Positions 1 to 8,202 of a stretch of 64,000 nucleotides of DNA are shown here, one piece after another. The notes below the pieces were generated by a model. It saw only the letters and a list, made by a program, of their open reading frames with translations. It did not search any database and was not told where the DNA came from. The DNA lies in assembly GCA_910576205.1 (NCBI GenBank), contig CAJTHL010000001.1, positions 62,001 to 126,000 on the forward strand, read 5' to 3'. Every line of letters starts with the position of its first letter. Positions within the stretch are counted from its first letter, which is position 1. A program made the position numbers and the translations under genes. The DNA is from Clostridia bacterium (GTDB taxonomy: Bacteria > Bacillota > Clostridia > Lachnospirales > Lachnospiraceae).

Positions 1-720
1 GGCGGAGATGAGCTCTTCCTCTGTCAGCTCTTTTGCAGGCTTCTGGCAGATAAACCGGCCGTCCCGCAGCACAATGATGTCGTCCGCAATGCGGAAAATC
101 TCGTCCATTTTGTGGGAAATGTAGATAATGGTTCTCCCCTGGTCTCGCAGCTGGCCTATCACCCGGAACAGCTCGTCCACCTCCGAGTCGGTTATGGCTG
201 AGGTGGGCTCGTCCATGATAATAATGGAAGCTCCAAAGGAGACTGCTTTGATGGCCTCCACCATCTGCATCTGGGCCACGCTTAACGCCTTCATTTTCTC
301 CGTAGGGTCAATGGATATTTTCATGTCCTCCAGCAGCTTTTCTGCCTGTCGGTTCTGCTCCTTGAAATCCACCAGGAGTCCTGTCTTTAAGAGAATCTCC
401 CTGCCCAGGAAAATGTTTTCCGCCACGGTCATCAGCGGCACCGGGTTCAGCTCCTGGTGAATCATGGAAATCCCGTGGACTATGGCGTCCTGGAGGGAGC
501 TTAAGCGGATTTCCTCTTCCCCTATGTAAATGCTTCCTGTATACTGGGTATACAGGCCAATGAGGATTTTCATCAGCGTGGATTTTCCGGCCCCGTTCTC
601 CCCCATAAGGGCCGTCACCTTTCCCCGGCGGAATGAAACGCTTACGTCGTCCAGGGCCTTTACCCCCGGAAAGCCGATGGTTATGTGCTCCATCCGCAGC
701 GCGTACTCTGATCTATTCAT
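1..720 (-). CDS. Sugar ABC transporter ATP-binding protein (RbsA/MglA type), partial
   Basis: Energises uptake of a sugar or sugar derivative at the membrane. The 240 visible codons hold the first nucleotide-binding domain: Walker A GENGAGKST (residues about 40-48), a Q-loop in SMIHQELNPVPLM, the signature LSVAQ usual in sugar importers in place of LSGGQ, Walker B IIIMDEPTSA and an H-loop in YISHKMDEIF. The second ATPase domain typical of this family lies beyond the left edge. The start at 720 overlaps the end of the upstream URO-D-like gene by 8 bases, so the two are translationally coupled. Substrate is not readable from this gene. Confidence 0.93.
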   Translation of the reverse strand, partial: MNRSEYALRMEHITIGFPGVKALDDVSVSFRRGKVTALMGENGAGKSTLMKILIGLYTQYTGSIYIGEEEIRLSSLQDAIVHGISMIHQELNPVPLMTVAENIFLGREILLKTGLLVDFKEQNRQAEKLLEDMKISIDPTEKMKALSVAQMQMVEAIKAVSFGASIIIMDEPTSAITDSEVDELFRVIGQLRDQGRTIIYISHKMDEIFRIADDIIVLRDGRFICQKPAKELTEEELISA

Positions 721-2017
721 ATCTCCCGGTCTCCTCTATGCACCTTCTGCAAAGGTCTGTCCACCTGCGGTAACGGCCTGGGTCCTTCTGACAGGTGTGG
801 GTGTCCTTCATAATAATCTCCACACAGTTCTCTCTGGTGGCCTTCAGCATGTCCGTCACGTAGCCCCCCAGAAACTCCTCGTTGTAGTTGTTGATAAAGT
901 AGGAGGGATTGGGCTTCCAGGAGTAGACCGCCTTCCTGCCAAGCTTCTGTGCGCATTTTTGCACATCCGCCCAGGGGGAGATGGATATCCGCCGCATATT
1001 GGGGGCTTTTAAGACATTTTCCAGCTTGTTCTCCAGGGGCTCGCAGCAGCCGTAGGCCGCCAGTCCAAAGGGCTCTAAAAGCCTCCGCTCATACTGCATT
1101 ACAAACTCCTCATGCTGCTGGGGGGATACGCTTGTAAACTCCTGGGATTCTGCCAGAGCCCAGAGATTTTTTAAGTCCGCCGCCCCTTTGTCATTCTGGG
1201 GCAGCTCCCGGGTGTATCCCACGCCGCCTGTCCCCACATAGCAGAAATCATTATTCAGCTCCAGCAAATCCAACTCCTGGTACTGGCGGATCATTCCCCG
1301 GAATCCCTCCTCGAAAATATGCATGGCCTCATGGGTCATTTGGGGCTCCTCGTAAAGATCGTACAAAACGTTCTCCAGTCCCCGCAGATCTGTGTACATC
1401 TCCATAAGGTTAAAAATAATGTATTTCTTTCCCACCAGCCTTACATCCAGAATATCCCCCAGAATATCCTGTTCGATCTGAAATTTCTCCAGGGTCCGCT
1501 TCTCGTCGTAGGAAACCAGGGGGGCTTTGATTTTTTTCAGGTCCCGGGGCCCTTCGATGAGAGGGTTGAATGGCATGGCGTTTCCGTTAAAAGCGAAGTC
1601 CTTTTCCCAGACCAGGAGGGTATAACCGATAGCGCTGTCTATGGTGGATGCGTTTCCAAGAGCCGCATTCCTCTCTCCGGCCTTGCGGACTCCCCAGCCG
1701 CTGTCTGTGATGATCTTTTCTACCTCCCAGATATCCTCCACCGCGGAATCGTCGTTGATGTTTTCCGCCCGGTAGAGCCTGGCCCGCAAAAGCCACTCCA
1801 TCCTTCTGGCCTGCTCATCCTCACACAGCAGCATCTCCGGGGTAATAATCTCCCTCCAGCCGCCCTCCGGAAATACCAGCAGCAGAGGCTTTGTACTTTT
1901 CAGATCATTGTGCTGATACCAGGCCTCTTTCCTCTCCTGCATAACAGGCTGCAGGGATAAGTCTTTTAACCGCACCGCCAGCTCCCTGATTATCTTCCTC
2001 TCTTCCTGTGTAATCAT
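713..2017 (-). CDS. Uroporphyrinogen decarboxylase-like (URO-D family) protein
   Basis: A 434-residue protein resembling the cytosolic URO-D/COG0407 TIM-barrel enzymes, many of which are methyltransferases or of unknown substrate rather than haem enzymes. Seen: a long soluble protein without signal peptide or membrane segments, a Cys-Cys pair in AAYGCCEPLEN, ISPWADVQKCAQKLG, and a C-terminal segment with clustered cysteines and histidine (MKDTHTCQKDPGRYRRW, LCRRCIEE). The start at 2017 has a strong Shine-Dalgarno, AAGGTGGAGG. It is the first gene of an operon with the sugar-ABC ATPase, so a role in catabolism of the imported compound is more likely than haem synthesis. That role is inference; the reaction is unknown. 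Confidence 0.7.
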   Translation of the reverse strand: MITQEERKIIRELAVRLKDLSLQPVMQERKEAWYQHNDLKSTKPLLLVFPEGGWREIITPEMLLCEDEQARRMEWLLRARLYRAENINDDSAVEDIWEVEKIITDSGWGVRKAGERNAALGNASTIDSAIGYTLLVWEKDFAFNGNAMPFNPLIEGPRDLKKIKAPLVSYDEKRTLEKFQIEQDILGDILDVRLVGKKYIIFNLMEMYTDLRGLENVLYDLYEEPQMTHEAMHIFEEGFRGMIRQYQELDLLELNNDFCYVGTGGVGYTRELPQNDKGAADLKNLWALAESQEFTSVSPQQHEEFVMQYERRLLEPFGLAAYGCCEPLENKLENVLKAPNMRRISISPWADVQKCAQKLGRKAVYSWKPNPSYFINNYNEEFLGGYVTDMLKATRENCVEIIMKDTHTCQKDPGRYRRWTDLCRRCIEETGRYE

Positions 2018-2036
2018 ATTCCTCCACCTTCCTTTT

Positions 2037-2052
2037 AAAAAAACGTTTTTTT
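2037..2052. promoter_or_regulatory. LacI-family operator 1 (in 5' leader)
   Basis: A perfect 16-bp palindrome, seven A, CG, seven T, centred between 2044 and 2045. A central CG flanked by A and T runs is the hallmark of LacI/GalR-type operators. It lies just downstream of the predicted transcription start. Confidence 0.65.
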
Positions 2053-2062
2053 GTTTATGGAA

Positions 2063-2091
2063 ATCATATATAAAAAAAACGTTTTTGTCAA
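2063..2091 (-). promoter_or_regulatory. Promoter of the URO-D/sugar-ABC operon
   Basis: Reading the minus strand: -35 TTGACA (2086-2091), a 17-base spacer, -10 TATGAT (2063-2068). The spacer is almost filled by an AAAAACGTTTTT palindrome, so a repressor bound there would block RNA polymerase directly. Transcription would start near 2056, about 40 bases ahead of the start codon. Confidence 0.75.
2075..2086. promoter_or_regulatory. LacI-family operator 2 (inside the promoter spacer)
   Basis: Perfect palindrome AAAAACGTTTTT lying between the -35 and -10 boxes and touching the -35 box. Centre-to-centre distance to operator 1 is 36 bp, between three and four helical turns. Confidence 0.65.
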
Positions 2092-2204
2092 CAGAAATTG
2101 GTAAATAACAGTAATTTTGTAAATATTGTACTGAAATTTACATTATTTTTTATGCAAAATAACCTATTTTTCGTCGGAATCCGGCATGACTTAAAAGCCA
2201 CTAG

Positions 2205-2216
2205 AAAAACGTTTTT
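2205..2216. promoter_or_regulatory. LacI-family operator 3 (upstream, distal)
   Basis: Third identical AAAAACGTTTTT palindrome, 130 bp upstream of operator 2. Its distance would suit a DNA loop between repressor dimers. The rest of 2018-2345 is AT-rich and holds no gene. Confidence 0.5.
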
Positions 2217-2273
2217 AAAAACAGAAGAAAAAAGAATCACAGGAGGCTTATAGACCTTTGTCTCTAAAATCCC

Positions 2274-2312
2274 AAAAAACAGCCCCAGGCCGCCAATAGC
2301 CCAGGGCTGTTT
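2274..2312 (-). terminator. Rho-independent terminator of pfp
   Basis: Inverted repeat AAACAGCCC (2277-2285) and GGGCTGTTT (2304-2312). On the minus strand it is followed by a run of Ts read from 2279-2274, and it lies about 35 bases beyond the pfp stop codon. Confidence 0.8.
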
Positions 2313-2345
2313 GAAAAAATCTGCTCTTTTACTGCGCCTTACCGC

Positions 2346-3590
2346 TTATCTGTAGGTATCCCTCTTAAGCACCAGATGCCGGGGCAGGCCATTTACCATG
2401 ACAGGCTGCAGCTCACCCATAATAAGGGGTCTTGCGTAGGCCACATAGCCCTCGTTTACGTCGGCGCCGTCCTCGCTGATCCACTCCGCAGGTACGGGGC
2501 GCTCCACGTTGGCAATGGCGTGGATATCGTAAATGCCGTAGGAAACCTGATAGGGGGCCCGGTTGTCCACATTGATGGTAATCATCATGCCGGTCTTGCC
2601 CTCATCCGCTGCCTTGCAGGCCAGATAACCCACGTTGAAGGCCTCGTTGATATCTGTAAGGGACGCAATGTGGGTAGCGGCTCTTTGCAGGGTAGAGAAC
2701 TCAATGGCGCGGGTCTTAAGGCCGGTCTCGGCAGCCACTTTGTTGGCCAGGGTAGTGGCGCAACCGGAAAGCTGCTTGTGGCCAAATGCGTCCACAAAGT
2801 CGGAGGCATTGCCCAGCTCGCACACGAAACGTCCGTCGGAGAGTCTGGCTCCCTCGGATACGGCAATCACTACAGAGGATTTCTTTGCCGCCAGGTCCTT
2901 GACCCGCTTCATGAAATCATCCATGTCAAAGTCCACCTCGGGAAGGTAGATCAGATCCGGGCCCTCACAGTCCACGTCCCTGGAAAGGGCAGCCGCCGCT
3001 GTCAGCCATCCTGCGTGGCGTCCCATAATCTCACAGATAAGAACGGTGGGCTTCTCGATACCGAAGCTTGAGTTGTCGCGAATCACTTCCTTCATGGACG
3101 CCGCAATATATTTTGCCGCGGAGCCGTAGCCCGGGCAGTGGTCGGTAATGGGCAGGTCGTTGTCAATGGTCTTGGGAACGCCCATAAACCGCTGGGTTTT
3201 GCCCTTCTGCGCCGCGTAATCAGACAGCATCTTGATGGTGTCCATGGAATCGTTTCCGCCAATATAGAACAGGCATTCGATATTGTGTTTCTCCATGATC
3301 TCAAAGACCTTGTCGTATACCGCCTCATTTCCCTCAATCTTGGGCATTTTAAAACGGCAGGAGCCCAGGAAGGAAGAGGGCGTTCTCTTTAAGAGCTCAA
3401 TATCCGCCTCGTCTTTTACATAATCCCGGATATCTACAAGATCTTCATTCAGGAATCCCTGGATACCATGGTGCATACCATAAATCTTTTCTACCCCCAG
3501 CTCCATAGCGGCGCTCACTACGCCTGCCAGGCTGGAATTGATGACAGCGGTGGGGCCGCCGGACTGTCCTACGACAATATTTCCTTTCAT
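2346..3590 (-). CDS. pfp: 6-phosphofructokinase, probably pyrophosphate-dependent
   Basis: Cytosolic glycolytic enzyme converting fructose 6-phosphate to fructose 1,6-bisphosphate. The 414-residue form starts at 3590 behind a GGAGG site; a longer in-frame start at 3662 has no ribosome site and lies upstream of the predicted transcription start. Seen: the N-terminal phosphate-donor loop GQSGGPTAVIN, GGNDSMDT at residues 111-118, and PKTIDNDLPITDH at about 139-151, the substrate-binding motif of the family. In the family, Asp at the position of D114 (GGxDS instead of GGxGS) together with Lys at K140 (PKTIDND) marks use of PPi rather than ATP. Donor specificity is therefore inferred from two residues. 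It is a single-gene unit with its own promoter and terminator. Confidence 0.9.
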   Translation of the reverse strand: MKGNIVVGQSGGPTAVINSSLAGVVSAAMELGVEKIYGMHHGIQGFLNEDLVDIRDYVKDEADIELLKRTPSSFLGSCRFKMPKIEGNEAVYDKVFEIMEKHNIECLFYIGGNDSMDTIKMLSDYAAQKGKTQRFMGVPKTIDNDLPITDHCPGYGSAAKYIAASMKEVIRDNSSFGIEKPTVLICEIMGRHAGWLTAAAALSRDVDCEGPDLIYLPEVDFDMDDFMKRVKDLAAKKSSVVIAVSEGARLSDGRFVCELGNASDFVDAFGHKQLSGCATTLANKVAAETGLKTRAIEFSTLQRAATHIASLTDINEAFNVGYLACKAADEGKTGMMITINVDNRAPYQVSYGIYDIHAIANVERPVPAEWISEDGADVNEGYVAYARPLIMGELQPVMVNGLPRHLVLKRDTYR

Positions 3591-3635
3591 TCTTTCATAC
3601 CTCCATATTTTCTGGCATAAGAGCCATTTGATGGT

Positions 3636-3664
3636 AGTATAGCACAGGGTTGTCCATTTCACAA
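3636..3664 (-). promoter_or_regulatory. pfp promoter
   Basis: Minus strand: TTGTGA (3659-3664), 17-base spacer, TATACT (3636-3641), about 46 bases upstream of the pfp start. Confidence 0.6.
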
Positions 3665-3759
3665 GCCAGAAACTTAATTTTCACCATTTTCAGTCATCCT
3701 GCCTTAATCCGTTTCCCCCCGTTGTGCTTTCCCTTATCCGATATATCCCCATCTCCGTA

Positions 3760-3788
3760 TTGAATATCGTGTCAGAATATAGTACAAT
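3760..3788 (+). promoter_or_regulatory. Promoter of the LytTR/histidine kinase operon
   Basis: TTGAAT (3760-3765), 17-base spacer, TACAAT (3783-3788), followed by the ribosome site GGAGGTG near 3819 and ATG at 3831. The -10 box sits in a GTACAATGTAC inverted repeat. Confidence 0.6.
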
Positions 3789-3830
3789 GTACAATATTTT
3801 CTATGTACTGAATTCCCCGGAGGTGATACC

Positions 3831-4550
3831 ATGTTGCGCATAGCCGTCTGCGACGACGATAGTGAGGCCGTTTGGGCCCACAGGGAAATTGCCAGAGCCT
3901 GTCTGAAGGAATGCGGAAGCGTTGGAGAAATAAAAGTCTACGCTGACAGCGGCAACCTGCTCTACGACATTACCGAAGACCATTTCTTCTTTGACCTGAT
4001 TTTGCTGGATATCGAAATGCCTGGGTGTACAGGCATGGAGCTTGCGGAAAAATTAAAGCCCAGTCTGCCCAATGTGAAGATTATCTTTATTACTTCCCAT
4101 ATAGAATATGCCATAGACGCCTTTGAGCTGTCTGTTTTCCGGTATGTGCCAAAGGGGGATACCGAGAAGCGCCTCCCAGCCGCCATACGGGACGCCATAC
4201 GGCTGATTGATCTGGAGAGCGGCAAAACCTATACCATCCAGACAAACAGCCGCCTGGAAAGAATTCCTTACCAGGAGATCTACTATATAGAGCGGGACGG
4301 AAAAAATGCCAGCATCACCACTTCTTCAGGCGTATCAAAGGTGCGCAAAAGCCTCCAGCAGGTTTATGAGGAGCTGGATGCGGAGGAATTTATCTATATT
4401 GACCGGGGCTGCATCGTGAATCTCATCCATATTATGCAGATGCAGGACGGAATGGCGGTGCTGAAAAACGGCGTATCCCTCCCCATCAGCCGCTCCCACC
4501 TACAGACGGTGAAGGAACAGATCAATCGTTACTGGGGGGCGCATATATGA
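3831..4550 (+). CDS. LytTR-family response regulator (AgrA/LytR type)
   Basis: A 239-residue two-component transcription regulator. The receiver domain (about 1-120) has the acidic pocket CDDD at 7-10 and phospho-acceptor D60 in LILLDIEMPG. The C-terminal LytTR DNA-binding domain (about 140-235) shows the typical YIERDGKN and FIYIDRGCIVNLIHI segments. LytTR proteins usually bind pairs of short direct repeats. It overlaps the kinase gene by 4 bases (ATGA), giving one translation unit. The likely target is the small protein/ABC operon just downstream, whose promoter carries a 10-bp direct repeat; that link is inference. Confidence 0.93.
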   Translation: MLRIAVCDDDSEAVWAHREIARACLKECGSVGEIKVYADSGNLLYDITEDHFFFDLILLDIEMPGCTGMELAEKLKPSLPNVKIIFITSHIEYAIDAFELSVFRYVPKGDTEKRLPAAIRDAIRLIDLESGKTYTIQTNSRLERIPYQEIYYIERDGKNASITTSSGVSKVRKSLQQVYEELDAEEFIYIDRGCIVNLIHIMQMQDGMAVLKNGVSLPISRSHLQTVKEQINRYWGAHI

Positions 4551-5845
4551 CTGAACCGCTGCTTTTGCTGTCCAATGCCGCTATGGGGGGCGTGCGCTCC
4601 ACGGCCGGCCTGCTCCTTGTATTCCGGCTGCTGTCGGACCGGACACCGGGCCGTATCCGTGTGGCGGCCGCCTCCCTGGGGGGCATCGCGATTTCTCTTT
4701 TGCTGTCCGCCGCAGGGGCGTCCGGATTCTATTATCTGCTGCTGGAAACCATATGGCTTGCCCTCTGCGCTGTTTGCTTCCAGGGGACGGATTCCAGAAT
4801 GAGCCTTTTTGTGGGGATTTTTTATGAGATTGCCGTTTTTTTCTGGCAGTTTCTCATTGGCGCCTGGGCTGGCGTATGCTTTCATTCCCCGGCATTTCTG
4901 GACAAAGGTACCGGAAGAGGACAGACGGTACTCTGGCTTTTGCATCTCCTGCTGTCCGCCCTTCTCTGGTATCTCTTAAGACGCCCGGATATGGACAAAA
5001 AGGCGGCGCTTCGCCTTGCGTCCGGGGTGGTCCTGGCAGGCTTTCTTGCAGTCGTGACCCTTTCCCAGCAGACCACGCTTCCCCTTGCGGGCGACACCCT
5101 GGACATGTGGACGGTTCTGTCCATTGTCCTGATGATGTCCGTCCTGGTATTTAATATAAACCGGCAATACGAGGTGGAAAAGGAGCTGGCCCGGTTAAAA
5201 ACCCAGCAGGCCCGGCTTCTGGAACGGGATTATACGGCGCTCAACAACGCTTACGCAGTCAACGCCCGGCTCTTCCACGATTTCCACAATCACATCGGCG
5301 CGCTGCGCCGGCTTCTCTCCTGCCAGAAGATTCCGGAAGCCCTGGAATATCTGGATGAGCTGCAGGCCCCTGTGCAGGAGATGACCCATGCGGTGTGGAC
5401 CGGGGATGAAACCGTGGATTATCTCATAAACAGCAAGGCCCAGGCCGCCGCTGCCAGCGGAATCCGGTATGGAGTACAGGTAGAATTTCCCCGCCACACA
5501 AACCTCAAAAGCGCCCACCTGTGCGCCATTCTGGGAAATCTTCTGGACAATGCCCTGGAAGCGGCCGAGAAAGCCCCCAGGAATGAGGAGCGGTTTGTGG
5601 AGCTTACCATCCGCCGCATCAACCAGATGGTCATTATCAAGGTAGAGAACAGCTTTGCCATTCCCCCCGTCGCAAAGGAAGGCGATCTGCAAACCACAAA
5701 GGAGGACAACGGCCTCCACGGCTGGGGCTTAAAAAGCGCCCAGGCCGCCGCCGGAAAGTACGACGGCACCGTGCAGACCTCCTATGAGGACGGGGTTTTC
5801 CGGGCCGTGGCCACCCTGTCCTTTCAAGGGGTGTCCGCCCGGTAG
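4547..5845 (+). CDS. GHKL-domain sensor histidine kinase (AgrC-like)
   Basis: A 432-residue membrane kinase partnered with the preceding LytTR regulator. Roughly residues 1-205 form about six hydrophobic membrane segments with no large extracellular sensor, as in peptide-sensing AgrC-type kinases. A helical linker follows, then the phospho-acceptor region LFHDFHNHIGALRRLL near residue 241, the N-box NLLDNALEAAEKA near 330 and the G-box GLHGWGLKSAQ near 400. The signal is unknown. No autoinducer peptide or AgrB-like processing gene is visible nearby. Confidence 0.92.
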   Translation: MTEPLLLLSNAAMGGVRSTAGLLLVFRLLSDRTPGRIRVAAASLGGIAISLLLSAAGASGFYYLLLETIWLALCAVCFQGTDSRMSLFVGIFYEIAVFFWQFLIGAWAGVCFHSPAFLDKGTGRGQTVLWLLHLLLSALLWYLLRRPDMDKKAALRLASGVVLAGFLAVVTLSQQTTLPLAGDTLDMWTVLSIVLMMSVLVFNINRQYEVEKELARLKTQQARLLERDYTALNNAYAVNARLFHDFHNHIGALRRLLSCQKIPEALEYLDELQAPVQEMTHAVWTGDETVDYLINSKAQAAAASGIRYGVQVEFPRHTNLKSAHLCAILGNLLDNALEAAEKAPRNEERFVELTIRRINQMVIIKVENSFAIPPVAKEGDLQTTKEDNGLHGWGLKSAQAAAGKYDGTVQTSYEDGVFRAVATLSFQGVSAR

Positions 5846-5853
5846 CCTGTTTT

Positions 5854-5890
5854 AAGCTGTAAAGCGCATTTCATACTTTACAGCTTTTTT
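5854..5890 (+). terminator. Terminator after the two-component operon
   Basis: Stem AAGCTGTAAAG (5854-5864) with CTTTACAGCTT (5876-5886) followed by a T run, directly after the kinase stop codon. Confidence 0.85.
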
Positions 5891-5909
5891 CGCGGTCAAA
5901 AACCTGCCG

Positions 5910-5956
5910 TTTGCGGACATTTGCGCACAGACACCTTTTTCCGGTTATGCTATAGA
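5910..5956 (+). promoter_or_regulatory. Promoter of the ABC operon with a tandem 10-bp repeat
   Basis: Two adjacent near-identical decamers, TTTGCGGACA (5910-5919) and TTTGCGCACA (5920-5929), lie where a -35 box would be. They are followed by an extended -10, TGCTATAGA (5948-5956). There is no good -35 hexamer. A promoter that lacks a -35 box but has direct repeats is the arrangement expected for an activator such as the LytTR regulator encoded upstream; that assignment is inference. Confidence 0.5.
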
Positions 5957-5995
5957 CACAGAAAAACAACATATACTTTTAAGGAGGTAACTATT

Positions 5996-6172
5996 ATGCG
6001 TCATGTATATATGCGTGGGATTATGGGTCTGATCTGGCTGGCAGCAGCGGTTATAAGCGGGGTATCCGGAAATTTTCAGATGGCCGCCCTCTATGTGATT
6101 CTCACTGTGGCGTTTCTGTATTCCGCCTACGCCACATGGAAAAAAGAAAAAGACAGCAGAGGAGGCCGCTAA
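5996..6172 (+). CDS. Small two-helix membrane protein
   Basis: A 58-residue protein, start chosen at 5996 because of the perfect AAGGAGG site at 5981-5987. It has two hydrophobic helices (about 8-26 and 30-48) and a charged C-terminal tail KKEKDSRGGR. It is the first gene of a three-gene operon, one base before the ABC ATPase. Small two-helix proteins of this kind often accompany LytTR-controlled ABC transporters. I do not recognise a named family; a role as accessory or immunity peptide is speculation. Confidence 0.7.
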   Translation: MRHVYMRGIMGLIWLAAAVISGVSGNFQMAALYVILTVAFLYSAYATWKKEKDSRGGR

Positions 6173-6173
6173 A

Positions 6174-6881
6174 ATGGACGCCCCTCTTCTGACCATAAAA
6201 AATTTAAACGCCTGGTACAGCCGAAAGGAAACGGTACTGTCCGGTTTTTCCTTAGATCTGGCTCACCACGAGACTGCAGGCCTTATCGGCCTCAACGGAG
6301 CCGGGAAGACGACATTTGTAAAGGTGTTGTCTGGCCTCCTCCCCTCCTTTCATGCCGGGGATATGCGGTTTTGCGGCCAGCCCGTAAATCCCCGGGGACG
6401 GGGTTTTAAAACCTGCCGCTACACCGTGTTTGCCGAGGACAATTCCTTTTCGTATTTTACATTCCGGGAATACCTGTCCTATGTCTTTTCCGCCTACAAA
6501 AAGGAGCTTCCCCATGTGGCAGAGCTGATCCGGGGATTTCATTTTGAAGATTACGTGGACGTTTTGTTAAAAGATCTTTCAACCGGAAACCGCAGAAAAG
6601 CCTTTCTGATTACCGCCTTTGCCCTAAAACCCAGGCTCCTTCTCCTTGATGAGCCCGTAAATGGGCTGGATTTTCAGAGCACGGAATATCTATACGAACA
6701 AATGGCAGGCTACAAGGAGCACGGGACGCTTCTGTTTTCCTCTCACATCCTGGAAAGTATTACGCTTACATCCGACCGGGTATTTGTTCTGGAAAACGGA
6801 AAAATCCGACAGACCTTTTCACAGGGGTACATGGATGCCGCCAGTATAAGGGAGGCTTTGCACTATGGGAATGACATATAA
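6174..6881 (+). CDS. ABC transporter ATP-binding protein
   Basis: A 235-residue nucleotide-binding subunit. Seen: Walker A GLNGAGKTT (about residue 38), Q-loop region FAEDNSFSYFTFREYL, Walker B LLLLDEPVNGLDF and the H-loop SSHILESI. The signature is LSTGNRRK instead of LSGGQ, a departure seen in some exporters of the bacitracin/gliding group. It overlaps the permease gene by 17 bases. With the next gene it should form an exporter or antimicrobial-peptide resistance pump; substrate unknown. Confidence 0.92.
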   Translation: MDAPLLTIKNLNAWYSRKETVLSGFSLDLAHHETAGLIGLNGAGKTTFVKVLSGLLPSFHAGDMRFCGQPVNPRGRGFKTCRYTVFAEDNSFSYFTFREYLSYVFSAYKKELPHVAELIRGFHFEDYVDVLLKDLSTGNRRKAFLITAFALKPRLLLLDEPVNGLDFQSTEYLYEQMAGYKEHGTLLFSSHILESITLTSDRVFVLENGKIRQTFSQGYMDAASIREALHYGNDI

Positions 6882-8058
6882 AGCTTTTGCCAGAAAACTG
6901 TATGGAACAGGCTGTAAGAGGCTCGCGCGCACACTTTTTACTGATCTTTTCGTATTCTGGGGATTGTATATTGCAGACGTGAAAATGGGGATTGCCCCGT
7001 TTATTCTGTATCTCATGACAGGCGCCTTTACAGCAGGCGTCATGTGGCAGGCCTTATCCGCAAAGGATCATGTGGTTGAAGCACAGAATCTCTTTATGCT
7101 TCCCTTTCACCGCCGGGAACTTGTCTTTTCCTATGTAGCTGCCCTGGGCACTTACACCCTTCTCACAAAGACTGCAGCCCTTCTGGCCGTCCTGCTGGCC
7201 GTATCCGTGTGGAATCCCAGGGAAATCCTGGGATGCATACTCTGCGGAATAAACGCTGTCCTTGTGACAGCCACTGTCTATTCCTACAGAAAGCACTGGT
7301 TTTTTTGGCTCCTTTGGGGGGCCGGCGCGCTTTATGCCATTTTATGTCTGTGGAACAGCCCCTGGTTTCTCCCGGCTCTGATTCTTAGCGGTGTCCTCTC
7401 GTTTGTTCTTTTATGGTTTGCGGACGCCTACTCCTTTTACTCCCAGGGCGGAAAAAGTATTCCTGTCCAAAAGGGGCATAAACATTTTTCCGTGTGGAGG
7501 TATCTCTCCCGGTATCTTGGCTGTCACAGGAATTATCTGGCCAATACGGCCGCCATGTGGGTGGTGGCCTGTGTGCTGCCTCTCTTTCCCGGGCAGATGG
7601 AAGGTCTCTTCGCCGTCCCCATGGGATTTGCCATCCTGTCCATAAACACCCCCCTTTGCATCCTGCTGTCCTGCGACCCCTCCCTGGAGCAGGCTGTCCG
7701 CGTTCTGCCCGGCCAGAAAAGGGCCTTCCTTGCACCCTACTGCCTGTTCATTTTCCTATGCAACATGGCCGCGGACATCATATTCCTTACAAGCCTGCAA
7801 ATCCAGACCGGCGGCGTAACCGCCCCCATGATAGCCGCCGCCTTTTTCTTCGCTTTGCAAAGCGCCGTATTTTCCATTCTTCTGGAATGGTTTTATCCTG
7901 TCCGGGGCTGGAAAATCGAGAGCGATCTCTGGCATCATCCGCGGAAATACCTGGTTCCTGCGGTTATGCTTCTCCTTGCGGGGGTAGTCGGGACATTTCC
8001 CGGGCTGATTCCTGTGCTTATTGTTCTGACCGTTGTTGAGACAGCTGTGTTATTCTGA
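6865..8058 (+). CDS. ABC transporter permease
   Basis: A 397-residue integral membrane protein with about ten hydrophobic segments spread along its length and a soluble break around residue 195-215 (GGKSIPVQKGHKHFS). It begins inside the ATPase gene, so translation is coupled. It has no recognisable extracellular domain and does not match the large MacB or BceB types. Role: membrane half of the exporter formed with the preceding ATPase, under likely control of the upstream two-component system. Confidence 0.8.
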   Translation: MGMTYKAFARKLYGTGCKRLARTLFTDLFVFWGLYIADVKMGIAPFILYLMTGAFTAGVMWQALSAKDHVVEAQNLFMLPFHRRELVFSYVAALGTYTLLTKTAALLAVLLAVSVWNPREILGCILCGINAVLVTATVYSYRKHWFFWLLWGAGALYAILCLWNSPWFLPALILSGVLSFVLLWFADAYSFYSQGGKSIPVQKGHKHFSVWRYLSRYLGCHRNYLANTAAMWVVACVLPLFPGQMEGLFAVPMGFAILSINTPLCILLSCDPSLEQAVRVLPGQKRAFLAPYCLFIFLCNMAADIIFLTSLQIQTGGVTAPMIAAAFFFALQSAVFSILLEWFYPVRGWKIESDLWHHPRKYLVPAVMLLLAGVVGTFPGLIPVLIVLTVVETAVLF

Positions 8059-8202
8059 TTTCCTCCAACCGCCTAATATGGAACAGCCGGCAATGTATCT
8101 GCTTTTGCCCATGTACTGCCAAAAAGAAAAAGATCGTGGCTGACGCCCTTCCCTCAGATAATCATAACAACAACGTTTTTTTGTATTTTTTCCATAATTA
8201 TC

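Noticed and set aside
8155..8190. A fourth LacI-type operator near AACGTTTTTTTG
   Set aside because: The left half is CAACAACG rather than an A run, so it is not a palindrome of the same type.
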